In this document: positions 9,320 through 18,278 of the stretch, one piece after another
Numbering within the stretch: position 1 is the first letter of the stretch
Layout of the letters: every line of letters starts with the position of its first letter
NCBI GenBank assembly: GCA_023442525.1
Contig: JAEZZA010000017.1
Location: forward strand, 248,001-312,000
Source of the DNA: Bacteroidota bacterium
GTDB taxonomy: Bacteria > Bacteroidota > Bacteroidia > Bacteroidales > UBA10428
Direction: 5' to 3'
DNA length: 64,000 nucleotides
The notes under the pieces: model-generated
The model's database searches: none
Told to the model about the DNA's origin: nothing
Seen by the model: only the letters and a program-made list of their open reading frames with translations
Program-made: the position numbers and the translations under genes

Positions 9320-9706
9320 ATGCCGCAGGAAAAGCCATACGTTATTCAGTATGAATACCATGAGAAGTACATCGTCGCTTTGGTATCAGGTGAGAAAGAT
9401 TCTCTTGATGTGTCCCTAATGTTTTGGAAAGAGATTTTTGATGAGTGTGAATCCAGGAAAATTAAGAAAGTCCTGATCATCGAAAATTTCAAGAATGATA
9501 TTTCAGCCATCGATATGTATATCCTTGGTGAAAAGCTTATCGAGATGGCCCCTAAAAACATGATGGCTGCCTTTGTTGATAATCAACTATCTCAGCTTGA
9601 AATGAACAAATTTACGGAAACCGTAATTTACAACAGGGGAGGTAAGGGTAAGGCTTTTGCCAACAGGAAAGAGGCTGAAAAATGGCTTCTCGAACAGGAA
9701 GATTGA
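9320..9706 (+). CDS. Small STAS/SpoIIAA-like protein of unknown role
   Basis: The 128-residue soluble protein has no signal peptide or membrane segment. Its pattern of short strands and helices (YIVALVSGE, then KKVLIIENFKNDISAIDMYI, then MMAAFVDN) and a C-terminal FANRKEAEKWLLEQ resembles the SpoIIAA-like/STAS-type small proteins that are common in Bacteroidota, where the tail helix closes the fold. I do not recognise a specific family member, and no catalytic residues can be named. It stands alone between the divergent kinase gene and a SPOR-like gene 96 bases downstream on the same strand. Its partner or ligand is unknown. Confidence 0.72.
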   Translation: MPQEKPYVIQYEYHEKYIVALVSGEKDSLDVSLMFWKEIFDECESRKIKKVLIIENFKNDISAIDMYILGEKLIEMAPKNMMAAFVDNQLSQLEMNKFTETVIYNRGGKGKAFANRKEAEKWLLEQED

Positions 9707-9743
9707 TTGAACTGCTGTAAGTTCCTGTTTATTACGATTTAAC

Positions 9744-9772
9744 TTTTCAGTACAATCATCGTATACTGAAAA
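9744..9772. repeat. AT-rich inverted repeat in the 9707-9802 gap
   Basis: TTTTCAGTA at 9744-9752 pairs with TACTGAAAA at 9764-9772 around an 11-base loop. Neither strand has a convincing T-tract after the stem, so it may be a weak terminator of the 9320 gene or chance. Confidence 0.3.
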
Positions 9773-9802
9773 AATAAATCTATTAAACAGGGATATCTGG
9801 TT

Positions 9803-10792
9803 ATGAGATTACGTTATATTTCACTCTTTTTTCTGTCAATAGTCTCCGCTGCATTTGTTTCAGCACAAAGCACCGCTGAGTTTTTTACCTCGGAATTAAA
9901 TATTAAGTTCGATGCATTGGAAATAAAGAAGCTCGATAGGGCTGCAAAGCTTGTCAGCGATGGTGAGGCTCTGATGCAGGAGGCTCAGCGTATGTTCGAA
10001 AGTTTAAGTGAAGTAGATAAGAACGACCGTTTTTGCTCCAATTATCAGGCGGCTATAAAAAAATTATATCAAAGTTCCGAGACTACGCATTCGGCATATG
10101 AAACGGCTTACCTGGTATTTCATTATAAAAACCAGGCATTCTGGCAGAAAATGAGCCGTAATAATCACCGTGCTTCCGGTATGGAAAAAGCGAAGTATTA
10201 TGAAGGAACTGGAACAAGGAGCTATAACCGTTCAATTATCCGCAGAAAACAAGTAACTGAGAGCGACCGGTTTGAATATTCGTATGAAATTATGCAGGAT
10301 GCCCTTGAACATGAAAAAATGGCTGTACGAGATCGGGGAAGGGCATTGCAGATTTGCACCGATTACCCGGTAGAATACAATTATGGCTGGGCGGACGATA
10401 AATCGCTCGAAGAAATTGTGAAGATCATGAAGGACCCCATTGTTCATGAACCTCCAAAAGATATTTTCGCAACAGTTAATGAGAATGCTGTTGTGGATTC
10501 ATCTCTTCTGAAAGATGTAATATTCAAGGTCCAGATCATGGCACATACCCAACCTCTAAGTCAGGAGTATCTTGATCTGTTTTATCGTGGATCATTACCG
10601 ATTGACCTTATATACGAAGAAAACTGGTACAAATACTCAATAGGTATTTACCGGACTTTTGAAGAGGCTGAGGCAACCCGGGAGGAATTAAACATCAAAA
10701 AAGCTTTTGTTGTTGCTTACTGCGAAGGAAAGAAAATTTCAACCCGCGAGGCAATAAGCCTGGTCGAAAAAAAGAAAATGGCAGGGAACTGA
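9803..10792 (+). CDS. Secreted protein with SPOR-like C-terminal domain
   Basis: The 329-residue protein begins with a clear signal peptide (LRYISLFFLSIVSAAFVSAQ, cleavage after about residue 21). The middle, to about residue 230, is helical and rich in charged residues and Tyr, with no family that I recognise. The last ~85 residues (KVQIMAHTQPLSQ, then YKYSIGIYRTFEEAEATRE, then AFVVAYCEGKKIS) follow the SPOR pattern of two beta-alpha-beta halves that bind denuded glycan strands of peptidoglycan. A periplasmic, cell-wall-associated role is therefore likely. Its stop codon abuts that of the convergent rlmN gene. Confidence 0.78.
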   Translation: MRLRYISLFFLSIVSAAFVSAQSTAEFFTSELNIKFDALEIKKLDRAAKLVSDGEALMQEAQRMFESLSEVDKNDRFCSNYQAAIKKLYQSSETTHSAYETAYLVFHYKNQAFWQKMSRNNHRASGMEKAKYYEGTGTRSYNRSIIRRKQVTESDRFEYSYEIMQDALEHEKMAVRDRGRALQICTDYPVEYNYGWADDKSLEEIVKIMKDPIVHEPPKDIFATVNENAVVDSSLLKDVIFKVQIMAHTQPLSQEYLDLFYRGSLPIDLIYEENWYKYSIGIYRTFEEAEATREELNIKKAFVVAYCEGKKISTREAISLVEKKKMAGN

Positions 10793-11821
10793 TCAGGCTT
10801 CCTCCTGTACTTTTGTAGATAACATGCCGCAGGCTGCAAAGATATCTTTGCCTCTTGAAGCTCTCACTGTGGTAAGGATTCCCTTCTCATTTAAACGGCT
10901 GCTGAACCACCTGATCGTTTCTTCATCTGACGATTCATAAGGAGCACCGGGTATCGGATGGTACCTGATAAGATTAATGCGACACCGCAGTCCATTTAAA
11001 AGCCTGGTTAAGCCATTGATGTGTCGGGCAGTATCATTTAACCCTTTGAACATTATGTATTCGAACGATAGCCTTCGCTGGCGCGATATGGATTTTTCCC
11101 TTAGCATATCCACGACTCTTTTGGCGGGAAAAGCCTTCTGAATGGGCATTAACTCCAGGCGCTCGTTATCGAACGGTGTATGGAGGCTTATGGCAATGTG
11201 ACACCGGCTCTTTTCCAGAATTTGCTCCAGTCCGGGTAATATACCAATAGTTGAAACGGTAATGCGGGACGGGCTTAATCCAAAGCCCCAGTCGGAAGTC
11301 ATTACATCGAGTGCTCTGAGAACATTTTCAGTGTTGGCCAGCGGTTCGCCCATGCCCATAAAAACATAATTGCTAAGCTGGTCACTTTCGGGCAACGAGA
11401 CAATCTGGTTGAGAATCTCTCCTGCTGTCAGATTTCCCTGAAACCCCTGCCTGGCTGTCATGCAAAATGCACAACCCATGCGGCAGCCTATCTGTGACGA
11501 TAGACAAAGTGTATTCCTGTCACTATCGGGAATGAAAACAGCTTCTATGAATTTTCCATTTCCGGCTCTGTACAGGTATTTTTTAGTACCGTCCGCGGAA
11601 AGCTGAAATTGGGAAGGACCGGTTAAACCGATTGTATATTCTTCTTCGAGTTTCGAACGTGCATCCTTGGGGAGATTCGACATTTCGCTTATAGCGCGAA
11701 TCCTCTTTTTATAAAGCCAGTCTGCTATCTGCCTTGCCGTATATGACGGCAGGCTTAGCTTTGATGTTATTCCGGTTAATTCGTTATATGTGGTTCCGTA
11801 TAGTTCTTGCCTGATTTCCAT
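10793..11821 (-). CDS. rlmN: Dual-specificity 23S rRNA A2503 / tRNA A37 C2-methyltransferase
   Basis: The 342-residue radical SAM enzyme methylates C2 of A2503 in 23S rRNA and usually A37 in some tRNAs. The radical SAM cluster motif is C113, C117 and C120 within IGCRMGCAFCMTARQGF, and the conserved C-terminal Cys that takes part in methyl transfer is seen at C331 (IFAACGML). The helical N-terminal accessory domain (PSYTARQIADWLYKKR) is present, and the length is typical. The gene begins three bases after the stop of the secreted protease gene on the same strand, though the two functions are unrelated. Confidence 0.96.
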   Translation of the reverse strand: MEIRQELYGTTYNELTGITSKLSLPSYTARQIADWLYKKRIRAISEMSNLPKDARSKLEEEYTIGLTGPSQFQLSADGTKKYLYRAGNGKFIEAVFIPDSDRNTLCLSSQIGCRMGCAFCMTARQGFQGNLTAGEILNQIVSLPESDQLSNYVFMGMGEPLANTENVLRALDVMTSDWGFGLSPSRITVSTIGILPGLEQILEKSRCHIAISLHTPFDNERLELMPIQKAFPAKRVVDMLREKSISRQRRLSFEYIMFKGLNDTARHINGLTRLLNGLRCRINLIRYHPIPGAPYESSDEETIRWFSSRLNEKGILTTVRASRGKDIFAACGMLSTKVQEEA

Positions 11822-11824
11822 TAT

Positions 11825-14419
11825 TTATCTTTTTACAATCTGCGCCGTGTACCGGCCATTACGGGTTTCAGCCGTAAAAATGTAATATCCCGGTGCCAAA
11901 CCATCGAGTTGCACAGAAACTGTTCCATCAGATACATTATGATCACCCTGAATAACCAGACTTCCGGCAGTATTGACAATTTTCGCTGTTACCGTATTCT
12001 CATTAACCCAATCGGGATGATACAGGAATACATTCTCACCTGCAGGTTGTGGATATACCCTGATTTTTCCGTTTTTAATATCATTAACCGGAGTTGCCTT
12101 TAACTCCGTAATGGTCATATAAAAATCGTCTTCAATTCCTCCGCCACTGCCATCTACCTGAATCCAGTACATTTTACCCGGTATTACCGAAGCCTCCTTA
12201 ATAAGTGGCCTGTAATCACTGGTGGTCCTGTCGTCATTGGCTCCCAACAGGGTGTAATCACCATTGAGAATTGCCTCGTGCGAATCGGCCTCGTATAGCG
12301 CAATCTGGTTGTCCATGCCGGTAGATGAAACACTTACCCGGCCGGTAGAACTGGCGACAAATTTAAACCATACACTGTTTTCCACAATATCTTCTCCGGT
12401 TCCATATTCATCACACCAGGAATTCTGTGTAGTACACGATATGTAAGGGGGAATTGGTTCGTTTTCTTCAACTGTTGCGCAAACATTCGAATAATAATCG
12501 CTTTTTCCGTACGGCAGTTCAATGGCATTGGCAATGTTATCGTTTTCCTGGAGCAACATGGTTAAATTTAGCAATACAGTATCTGAACAAGTCGACTGTG
12601 AGCCGGTAACCAGCAAATCGGCCTGATATGTGGAATTGGCTATATAGGCCGGATTTCTGAATACAGTAATGCTATTACCAGTAGTATCACTGATCGCAAT
12701 TTTGATTTCATCACCCTCGGGGATTTTCCAGGTATAACTGTCACCTCCATGAGCCGTAATGCTAAAACTTTCAAAGTCACAATCACAAATATCTACTCCT
12801 TTTTCAGATATAACATCTATTTTGATTTCAGGTCCCGACGAAATATTCAATGTTTCAGCCGATACAACCTGTTCGTCTCTTAATAAATTAAGTGTAACCG
12901 AATAAATTGTATCCTGCTGAAATTCAATAATCGGATTTTCTGATGATTTATCAGTACCGTCGGTAAACACATGTGTAGCAGGGAATACAGACCATTCTCT
13001 TTCGTAGGGACTAAAAACCGATTTGTCTGTAAAAGCTATGGGTGTATTATGACAGACCACATCCCGGAGTGTGGTGAAAAATGCGTCAGGCACGTTATCA
13101 GTCGGAGTATAACCATCAATAATCATAATCCCGGTGCTGTCGGGATCCAGATAATGCCGCATGGTATGGTATCCTGGTTCCTTATGGGTGTAACTGTAAC
13201 TAAGTTTTCCATAAAAGGCCTGGATATCATCGCCTCCATGCAGCTGACCTATGACCTGGTTATTCATATTGAAAAGCGGCGATCCTGAAGAACCCTGGCT
13301 GGTTCCGCCATCATCAAAACCAACAATCCAATGACTGCCTACGGGCGAAGTACTATTATCATCCCACTCAACCCGAACCGGGTTTGAATAAATACTGTCA
13401 TATTCCAAAGAGATCTTTTTTGTTTCATTATAGGGTACATGAATTCCCATTGCTCCTTTTACCGGCTTATCTTGCACATTCCATCCGGCATAATACGGCT
13501 GATATTCGGGAGGGGGATTTTCTTTTAACTTTAAAAAAGTAAAATCCGAAGGAGCACCTGTAGCGAGAAGTTCAGCACCGTAAAGGGTGAGCGATTCCCC
13601 GATGGCACCGTCACAGCCGGCATTTTCATAATTAAAATAAGTAGTCAACGTTGCAGCTTCTGCCTGTGTAGTCATGCAATGATTTGCCGTTAAAAAATAC
13701 GGAGTTCCATCATTGCGGGTATTGTTAATCAGTGCGCCTGAACACGTTACTCCATATGATCCCGACTTGAAAGTCATTTTACATACGGCATGCTTGGCAA
13801 GCTGAGCATCTTTCCCGATCGGGCAATTTACATTGATAAAACCCGGACCGGCCTCGGTAAATAACGGTTCGCTGAATCCCAGTCCGAATGAACCGATTTC
13901 CAGTATTCCCTCAAATTCAGAATTTACAGGTTCATAATATTCGAGAATCACCCTGCTTTCCTTAAAATCGGCAATCGCAAATAACAGGTCGTCGCGATTA
14001 TTTGCACTGGTAAAAGCACCGGCAATTCGATCCATACCTTCATCGTAAAGAAATAATTGGGATCCTTTTGGGATACGAAATTTTGAAAACACTATCTGAA
14101 CCGATTTAGCTTCGCGACACATAAAACTTAGTCTCCAGATACTACCTTTTCCGGCCAGGTGATCCACCTTTGCCGTCTGCTTTACCTCTATGATTGTATC
14201 CTTGTAAACTGAGTAACGGGGCCGGAATTGATCTTCGGATTCTGAATACGGTTCGTAGGCCGGCATGGACAATATTACTTCAGGAAATGATGCAGTTGAT
14301 ACTGTACTTTTTAAGGCCGGTAATTGCAGGGATGGCGGCAGGGCTTTAACCGACCTCTGAGCTGAAAGCTCCGGGATCAACGAAACAATCAAAACCAGGG
14401 TGGTTAAAATTCGGGTCAT
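11825..14419 (-). CDS. Secreted trypsin-like serine protease with T9SS sorting tail
   Basis: The 864-residue protein has a signal peptide (cleavage after about residue 20) and an N-terminal pro-region. An S1 peptidase domain follows, with a probable triad of H247 (LTANHC), D292 (PSDFTFLKL) and S378 (QGSSGSPLF), resembling lysyl endopeptidase-type enzymes. After it come a PKD-like segment near 450-520, further beta-sandwich sequence, a pre-peptidase C-terminal-like region (VWFKFVASSTG, near 700), and an approximately 75-residue end that fits a type A T9SS sorting domain (VYPQPAGENVFLYHP, then GYYIFTAETRNGRYTAQIVK). It is expected to cross the outer membrane by type IX secretion and digest protein outside the cell or on its surface. 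Substrate specificity is not clear. Confidence 0.9.
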   Translation of the reverse strand: MTRILTTLVLIVSLIPELSAQRSVKALPPSLQLPALKSTVSTASFPEVILSMPAYEPYSESEDQFRPRYSVYKDTIIEVKQTAKVDHLAGKGSIWRLSFMCREAKSVQIVFSKFRIPKGSQLFLYDEGMDRIAGAFTSANNRDDLLFAIADFKESRVILEYYEPVNSEFEGILEIGSFGLGFSEPLFTEAGPGFINVNCPIGKDAQLAKHAVCKMTFKSGSYGVTCSGALINNTRNDGTPYFLTANHCMTTQAEAATLTTYFNYENAGCDGAIGESLTLYGAELLATGAPSDFTFLKLKENPPPEYQPYYAGWNVQDKPVKGAMGIHVPYNETKKISLEYDSIYSNPVRVEWDDNSTSPVGSHWIVGFDDGGTSQGSSGSPLFNMNNQVIGQLHGGDDIQAFYGKLSYSYTHKEPGYHTMRHYLDPDSTGIMIIDGYTPTDNVPDAFFTTLRDVVCHNTPIAFTDKSVFSPYEREWSVFPATHVFTDGTDKSSENPIIEFQQDTIYSVTLNLLRDEQVVSAETLNISSGPEIKIDVISEKGVDICDCDFESFSITAHGGDSYTWKIPEGDEIKIAISDTTGNSITVFRNPAYIANSTYQADLLVTGSQSTCSDTVLLNLTMLLQENDNIANAIELPYGKSDYYSNVCATVEENEPIPPYISCTTQNSWCDEYGTGEDIVENSVWFKFVASSTGRVSVSSTGMDNQIALYEADSHEAILNGDYTLLGANDDRTTSDYRPLIKEASVIPGKMYWIQVDGSGGGIEDDFYMTITELKATPVNDIKNGKIRVYPQPAGENVFLYHPDWVNENTVTAKIVNTAGSLVIQGDHNVSDGTVSVQLDGLAPGYYIFTAETRNGRYTAQIVKR

Positions 14420-14526
14420 AAAATGAGATTTGTTAGTATGCGATGAAGATACAAAGGTATTACAATAATATACTATCAGGGATTGGTATTTTTTCTATTT
14501 TGGCATTTCATTTAATAATTATGATC

Positions 14527-15558
14527 ATGCACAAACGAGGTTTTGCCAGCGACAACAATGCAGGCATTCATCCTTTACTTCTTGAAGCTATTGTCAGGGC
14601 CAATTCAGACCATGTGGTGGCGTACGGTGATGATATGTATACCGAGTCGGCCATCAGAACGATAAAGAATCATTTCGGGCCAAAAACAGCCGATGTATTT
14701 TTTGTATTAACTGGTACAGGCGCAAATGTGCTGGGGTTATCATCGGTGACCCGGTCATATAATGCCATAATTTGTGCAGATACGGCTCATATACAATCTG
14801 ACGAATGCGGAGCACCCGAGAAGTTTACAGGTTGTAAGCTTATTACCATTCCAACACCCGATGGAAAATTAACACCCGAACTCATCAGACCCAGGCTGAT
14901 TGGATTTGGCTTTGAACATCATGTACAGATTAAAGCCATATCCATCAGTCAACCCACCGAAATGGGTACGGTTTATTCCATATCCGAAATCCATGCACTT
15001 GCTGAATTGGCAAAAGAATACAACCTGTTCCTTCACATGGATGGTGCACGTCTTGCCAACGCCGCGGTATACCTTAATTGCGGATTCCGTGATTTCACAG
15101 CCGATGCCGGCGTTGATATTCTTTCATTCGGTGGTACAAAAAACGGAATGCTGCTGGGAGAATCCGTGCTGTTTTTCAGACCTTCACTTGCTGCCGATTT
15201 CAGGTACCTTCGGAAACAGGGAATGCAGTTGGTTTCAAAAATGCGCTTTATTGGCGCCATGTTTGACACCTATCTCAATGATAATTTATGGTATACAAAT
15301 GCATCGCATGCGAATAAAATGGCACAGTTGCTTCTGCAGAATGTGTCAGAAATACCAAAGGTTCAAATTACTCAAAAGGTAGAAGCCAACGCTGTATTTG
15401 CTATCATCCCGCACGATGTTATTGAAGAATTGCAGAAAGAGTACTTTTTCTATGTTTGGGACGAAAACCGGGATGAAGTGAGATGGATGACTTCGTTTGA
15501 TACAACACCTGAGGATATAGAGGGATTCACACAATGTCTCCGGTCAATGCTCAAATGA
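14527..15558 (+). CDS. Low-specificity L-threonine aldolase family enzyme
   Basis: This PLP enzyme of the beta-eliminating lyase / threonine aldolase family cleaves threonine or allo-threonine to glycine and acetaldehyde. The pyridoxal-binding Lys is K205 in SFGGTKNGMLLGE (counted from 14527), with LHMDGARLAN upstream holding the conserved Asp and Arg. The reading frame is open back to 14443, but the added residues form a hydrophobic stretch absent from the family, and real sequence (HKRGFASDNNAGIHPLLLEA) starts just after the ATG codons at 14521 and 14527. I choose 14527, giving 343 residues; 14521 is equally possible. The 3' end overlaps the convergent queA by 15 bases. Confidence 0.85.
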   Translation: MHKRGFASDNNAGIHPLLLEAIVRANSDHVVAYGDDMYTESAIRTIKNHFGPKTADVFFVLTGTGANVLGLSSVTRSYNAIICADTAHIQSDECGAPEKFTGCKLITIPTPDGKLTPELIRPRLIGFGFEHHVQIKAISISQPTEMGTVYSISEIHALAELAKEYNLFLHMDGARLANAAVYLNCGFRDFTADAGVDILSFGGTKNGMLLGESVLFFRPSLAADFRYLRKQGMQLVSKMRFIGAMFDTYLNDNLWYTNASHANKMAQLLLQNVSEIPKVQITQKVEANAVFAIIPHDVIEELQKEYFFYVWDENRDEVRWMTSFDTTPEDIEGFTQCLRSMLK

Positions 15559-16782
15559 GCTATTACTGAGAATTGAACTGTCGCCGTAACTTAAGAATCG
15601 AAAGTTGTTGTCGAGGGCATGCTGGTATATTTGTTTCCACCGGTCGCCCACAAATGCAGCAATCAGCAATAAAAGCGAACTTCCGGGCTGATGAAAATTG
15701 GTGATCAGTCTATCGGTTACTTTAAACTGATAACCCGGCACGATCATCAGTGAAGTAGTTGCCATGGTTTTTTCGACACCTGCTTTGTCAAACCATCTGT
15801 GTAGGGCACCAAAGGCTTCCGTAGTTCTTGATACAGCTGTCGAATAGGGTTCCCACTGTTCGAGAGTGAGGTCTGGCGGCATTTTTTCATTTTGCAATAT
15901 CTTTGCTCCCATCCAGTAAAGACTTTCCAGCGCTCTCACGGTTGTAGTGCCCACACAGGTCACCCTGTGATTCATTCCGGTCAGTTCCTTAATCAATTCG
16001 TATGAAACCTCAAAATGCTCGGCATGCATCACATGTCCCGAAACGTATTCCGACTTCACCGGTTGAAATGTTCCGGCACCTACATGCAGAGTAATTTCAT
16101 GAAAAAGAATATTCTTTTCTCTTAAACTGCCGAAGACTTCATCGGTAAAATGCAGACCTGCTGTAGGGGCTGCCACAGATCCGTCAATACTCGAGTAAAT
16201 TGTCTGGTATCTTTCACGATCGGAGGGAACAACCTTTCGTTTTATGTAGGGAGGAAGCGGAGTACGACCTGCAGCTGTAATGACTTCACCAAAACTGACA
16301 CCCGGATTATTCCAACTAAATAATATATTTCCTGTATTTCCCTCAATGAATACTTTTTGGGCTGATAGTTCAACCATCTTATTATCCAGAGCTAGCATGA
16401 GTTTAAGAACAGGCTCTTTAAACCGCCGGGCATTTCCGATCATGCATTCCCATATACATGATGAATACGCTGAGAATGATTTTTGATATTCAGCCGGATG
16501 CAGGGGTTTCAGACAGAATATCTCCACAGTTGAACCCGAGGAAGTGGTGAAATTAAGTCTGGCCGGTATTACCCTGGAATTGTTGTAAAAGAGGTGGCTT
16601 TGTTCAGGAATATATTTGGCAACATTTTTGAACAGATCCTCTCCGATATTTCCTTTTTCATCATAAATGAGCAATTTCGACTGATCTCTTTTATCGGCAG
16701 GGAACAGTGCAATGCGTTCCTGTGGAAGATCATACGTATATTCAGAAGTCCGTATATTTTGAATCGATATCAAAGTAAGCAA
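15544..16782 (-). CDS. queA: S-adenosylmethionine:tRNA ribosyltransferase-isomerase
   Basis: QueA adds the ribosyl part of SAM to preQ1 in tRNA, making epoxyqueuosine. Family motifs seen are YDLPQERIALFP near the start, HLFYNNSRVIPARL, and APTAGLHFTDE, GAGTFQPVK and TNFHQPGSSLLLLIAAFVG later in order. The frame is open to an ATG at 16812, but a perfect -7 promoter element lies inside that extension (16791-16798), and the first residues there are hydrophobic and not family-like. The likely start is a TTG at 16782 or 16773, giving roughly 410 residues, longer than the ~350 of E. coli. This start choice is an inference. Confidence 0.9.
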   Translation of the reverse strand: MLTLISIQNIRTSEYTYDLPQERIALFPADKRDQSKLLIYDEKGNIGEDLFKNVAKYIPEQSHLFYNNSRVIPARLNFTTSSGSTVEIFCLKPLHPAEYQKSFSAYSSCIWECMIGNARRFKEPVLKLMLALDNKMVELSAQKVFIEGNTGNILFSWNNPGVSFGEVITAAGRTPLPPYIKRKVVPSDRERYQTIYSSIDGSVAAPTAGLHFTDEVFGSLREKNILFHEITLHVGAGTFQPVKSEYVSGHVMHAEHFEVSYELIKELTGMNHRVTCVGTTTVRALESLYWMGAKILQNEKMPPDLTLEQWEPYSTAVSRTTEAFGALHRWFDKAGVEKTMATTSLMIVPGYQFKVTDRLITNFHQPGSSLLLLIAAFVGDRWKQIYQHALDNNFRFLSYGDSSILSNSSFEH

Positions 16783-16790
16783 TTGGGCCG

Positions 16791-16798
16791 CAAAAATA
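16791..16798 (-). promoter_or_regulatory. Candidate -7 element for queA
   Basis: The minus strand reads TATTTTTG, an exact TAnnTTTG. The predicted transcript would start about six bases on, close to the TTG codons at 16782 and 16773, so the leader would be very short or absent. It lies two bases from the opposing -7 element of the Smr gene. Confidence 0.4.
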
Positions 16799-16800
16799 AT

Positions 16801-16808
16801 TAATTTTG
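16801..16808 (+). promoter_or_regulatory. Candidate -7 element for the Smr-domain gene
   Basis: TAATTTTG matches TAnnTTTG exactly and ends 26 bases before the ATG at 16835. A TTG at 16783-16785 lies 15 bases upstream, a little short for a standard -33 box. The element faces away from the queA element two bases to its left. Confidence 0.38.
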
Positions 16809-16834
16809 CCATTCATCCGAAGCACATAAATCTC

Positions 16835-17878
16835 ATGAAATTCAGAAAAGGCGACAGGGTTAGTTTTTTAAATGATATCGGTGGTGGTACGGTAAACAGG
16901 GTGGATGAGAAAGGCTATGTTTATGTTATTACAGCCGATGGGTTTGAAATTCCGGTTCCGGAAAAGGAATTGGTGCATTCAGCATCCTTTAGTTTAGACG
17001 ACCGTAATTCCGGCCGGAGAGAGCCTGAAAAGCCTAAAGAAACCGCTGCTCCAAAAAAGAAGGAACCAGAAAAGAGTATTACGATTCCACGTGACGTGCC
17101 CGCAAATGCTCAGGTAAACATATTGGTTGGCTTTATACCGGTAAATGAAGGCCCGGTTTTTAATAATACCATCGGGTGCTATCTGATCAATGATTCACCA
17201 TTACTGCTCTATTATCTGGCAGGCAAAAAATCGGGCGGTAAACTTCACCATTTATCCTCAGGAATTATTGAACCCGACACCAAAAACTTCCTGGCGGAGT
17301 TTGATCAGACCGGGTTGAGCAAGATCAGCGACATTCATGTGCAGGTTCTCTTTGTATCAGGAGGCATTTATTTAAGGCGTCAGCCGTTGGATACCATGGT
17401 GAATTTGAACCTTGTGAATTTTAGCAAGGAAAGTTATTACCGTGAGAATGAGTACTTTTCGGAAAAAGCGGTAATTTTTGATCTTGGAAATCCCGATTTC
17501 AGGCAGGATGATATTACGATACCCGACGAGGTAATCGAACAGAAGATGCAAGCCGACCGGGTAAGTAAGCCCCGGAAGAATGAACCGGTGACCGACACGC
17601 TTGAAGTGGATTTGCATTATGATGGTGAAGGACTGGCAAATAGTAACCTTACTCCATCGGCGATCCTTGCTTTGCAAATGAGCCGGTTTCATGCTGCTGT
17701 AGAAGAAGCAATAAGTAAAAACATGCGACGGCTTGTCGTTATTCACGGAGTAGGACAGGGGACTCTTAAAATGCAGATAAGAAATGAAATCCAGGAGAAA
17801 TATCCCCGTTTTATATTTCAGGACGCGTCATTCAAAGAATATGGATTTGGTGCAACCATGATCCATTTGGTAATATAA
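16835..17878 (+). CDS. DUF2027 / Smr domain protein (MutS2-like C-terminal nuclease domain)
   Basis: The 347-residue protein has a short N-terminal beta domain (KFRKGDRVSFLNDIGGGTV, then YVYVITADGFEIPVPEKEL) like a KOW/SH3 fold, a Lys/Pro-rich linker near 60-80, a beta-rich DUF2027 middle (residues about 85-235), and a C-terminal Smr domain at about 250-347 with DLHYDGEGL and the LVVIHGVGQGTLKMQIR loop. Smr domains act on DNA or RNA as nicking nucleases; the GxGxG-type loop and the DLH motif are both present. Its exact function is unknown. RNase P RNA begins two bases after its stop codon. Confidence 0.87.
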   Translation: MKFRKGDRVSFLNDIGGGTVNRVDEKGYVYVITADGFEIPVPEKELVHSASFSLDDRNSGRREPEKPKETAAPKKKEPEKSITIPRDVPANAQVNILVGFIPVNEGPVFNNTIGCYLINDSPLLLYYLAGKKSGGKLHHLSSGIIEPDTKNFLAEFDQTGLSKISDIHVQVLFVSGGIYLRRQPLDTMVNLNLVNFSKESYYRENEYFSEKAVIFDLGNPDFRQDDITIPDEVIEQKMQADRVSKPRKNEPVTDTLEVDLHYDGEGLANSNLTPSAILALQMSRFHAAVEEAISKNMRRLVVIHGVGQGTLKMQIRNEIQEKYPRFIFQDASFKEYGFGATMIHLVI

Positions 17879-17880
17879 TT

Positions 17881-18216
17881 GCAGCAGGCCGCTCTGTCGC
17901 TCCGGTCGTAATCCGGCCGGGGAGGAAAGTCCGGACAACAAAGGGCACCGTACTTCCGAAAGGAAGATGTCTGTGAGGGCATAGTAGCAGAGAAGAAAAT
18001 AACCGCCACGGTTTATCCGGGGTAAGGGTGAGAAGGCAGGGTAAGAGCCTGCCAGTTATGATGGCGACATCATAAGCTGTCTGCCTTACGGGTTGAAAGA
18101 TCACGTATACCGGTGCTACGGGCTGCCCGTCCAATGCCGGGGGGTAGATCGACCAGATAAATGACAGGGATCCTTTCCTTTGGAATGGAAACAGAATCCG
18201 GCTTACAGGTCTGCTG
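17881..18216 (+). ncRNA. rnpB: RNase P RNA, bacterial type A
   Basis: The catalytic RNA that matures tRNA 5' ends is recognised by the conserved block GAGGAAAGTCCGGAC at about 17922-17936, the GGTAAGAGCC-type P11-P12 region near 18040-18050, and ACAGAATCCGGCTTACAGG at 18191-18209. The P1 helix closes the molecule: 17882-17890 (CAGCAGGCC) pairs with 18208-18216 (GGTCTGCTG). The ends given are those of P1, so each could be off by a base or two. It follows the Smr-domain stop codon at once, so either its promoter is inside that gene or it is cut from a joint transcript. No clear terminator follows. Confidence 0.96.
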
Positions 18217-18278
18217 TTTTATATTTTCTGCAAAATATTTCGTACTTTGTCTGAGTACTTTACAATAAGATTTCAATT

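Noticed and set aside
14443..14526. An N-terminal extension of threonine aldolase that looks like a membrane anchor.
   Set aside because: The family starts at the ATG codons at 14521/14527 and no relative known to me has such an anchor.
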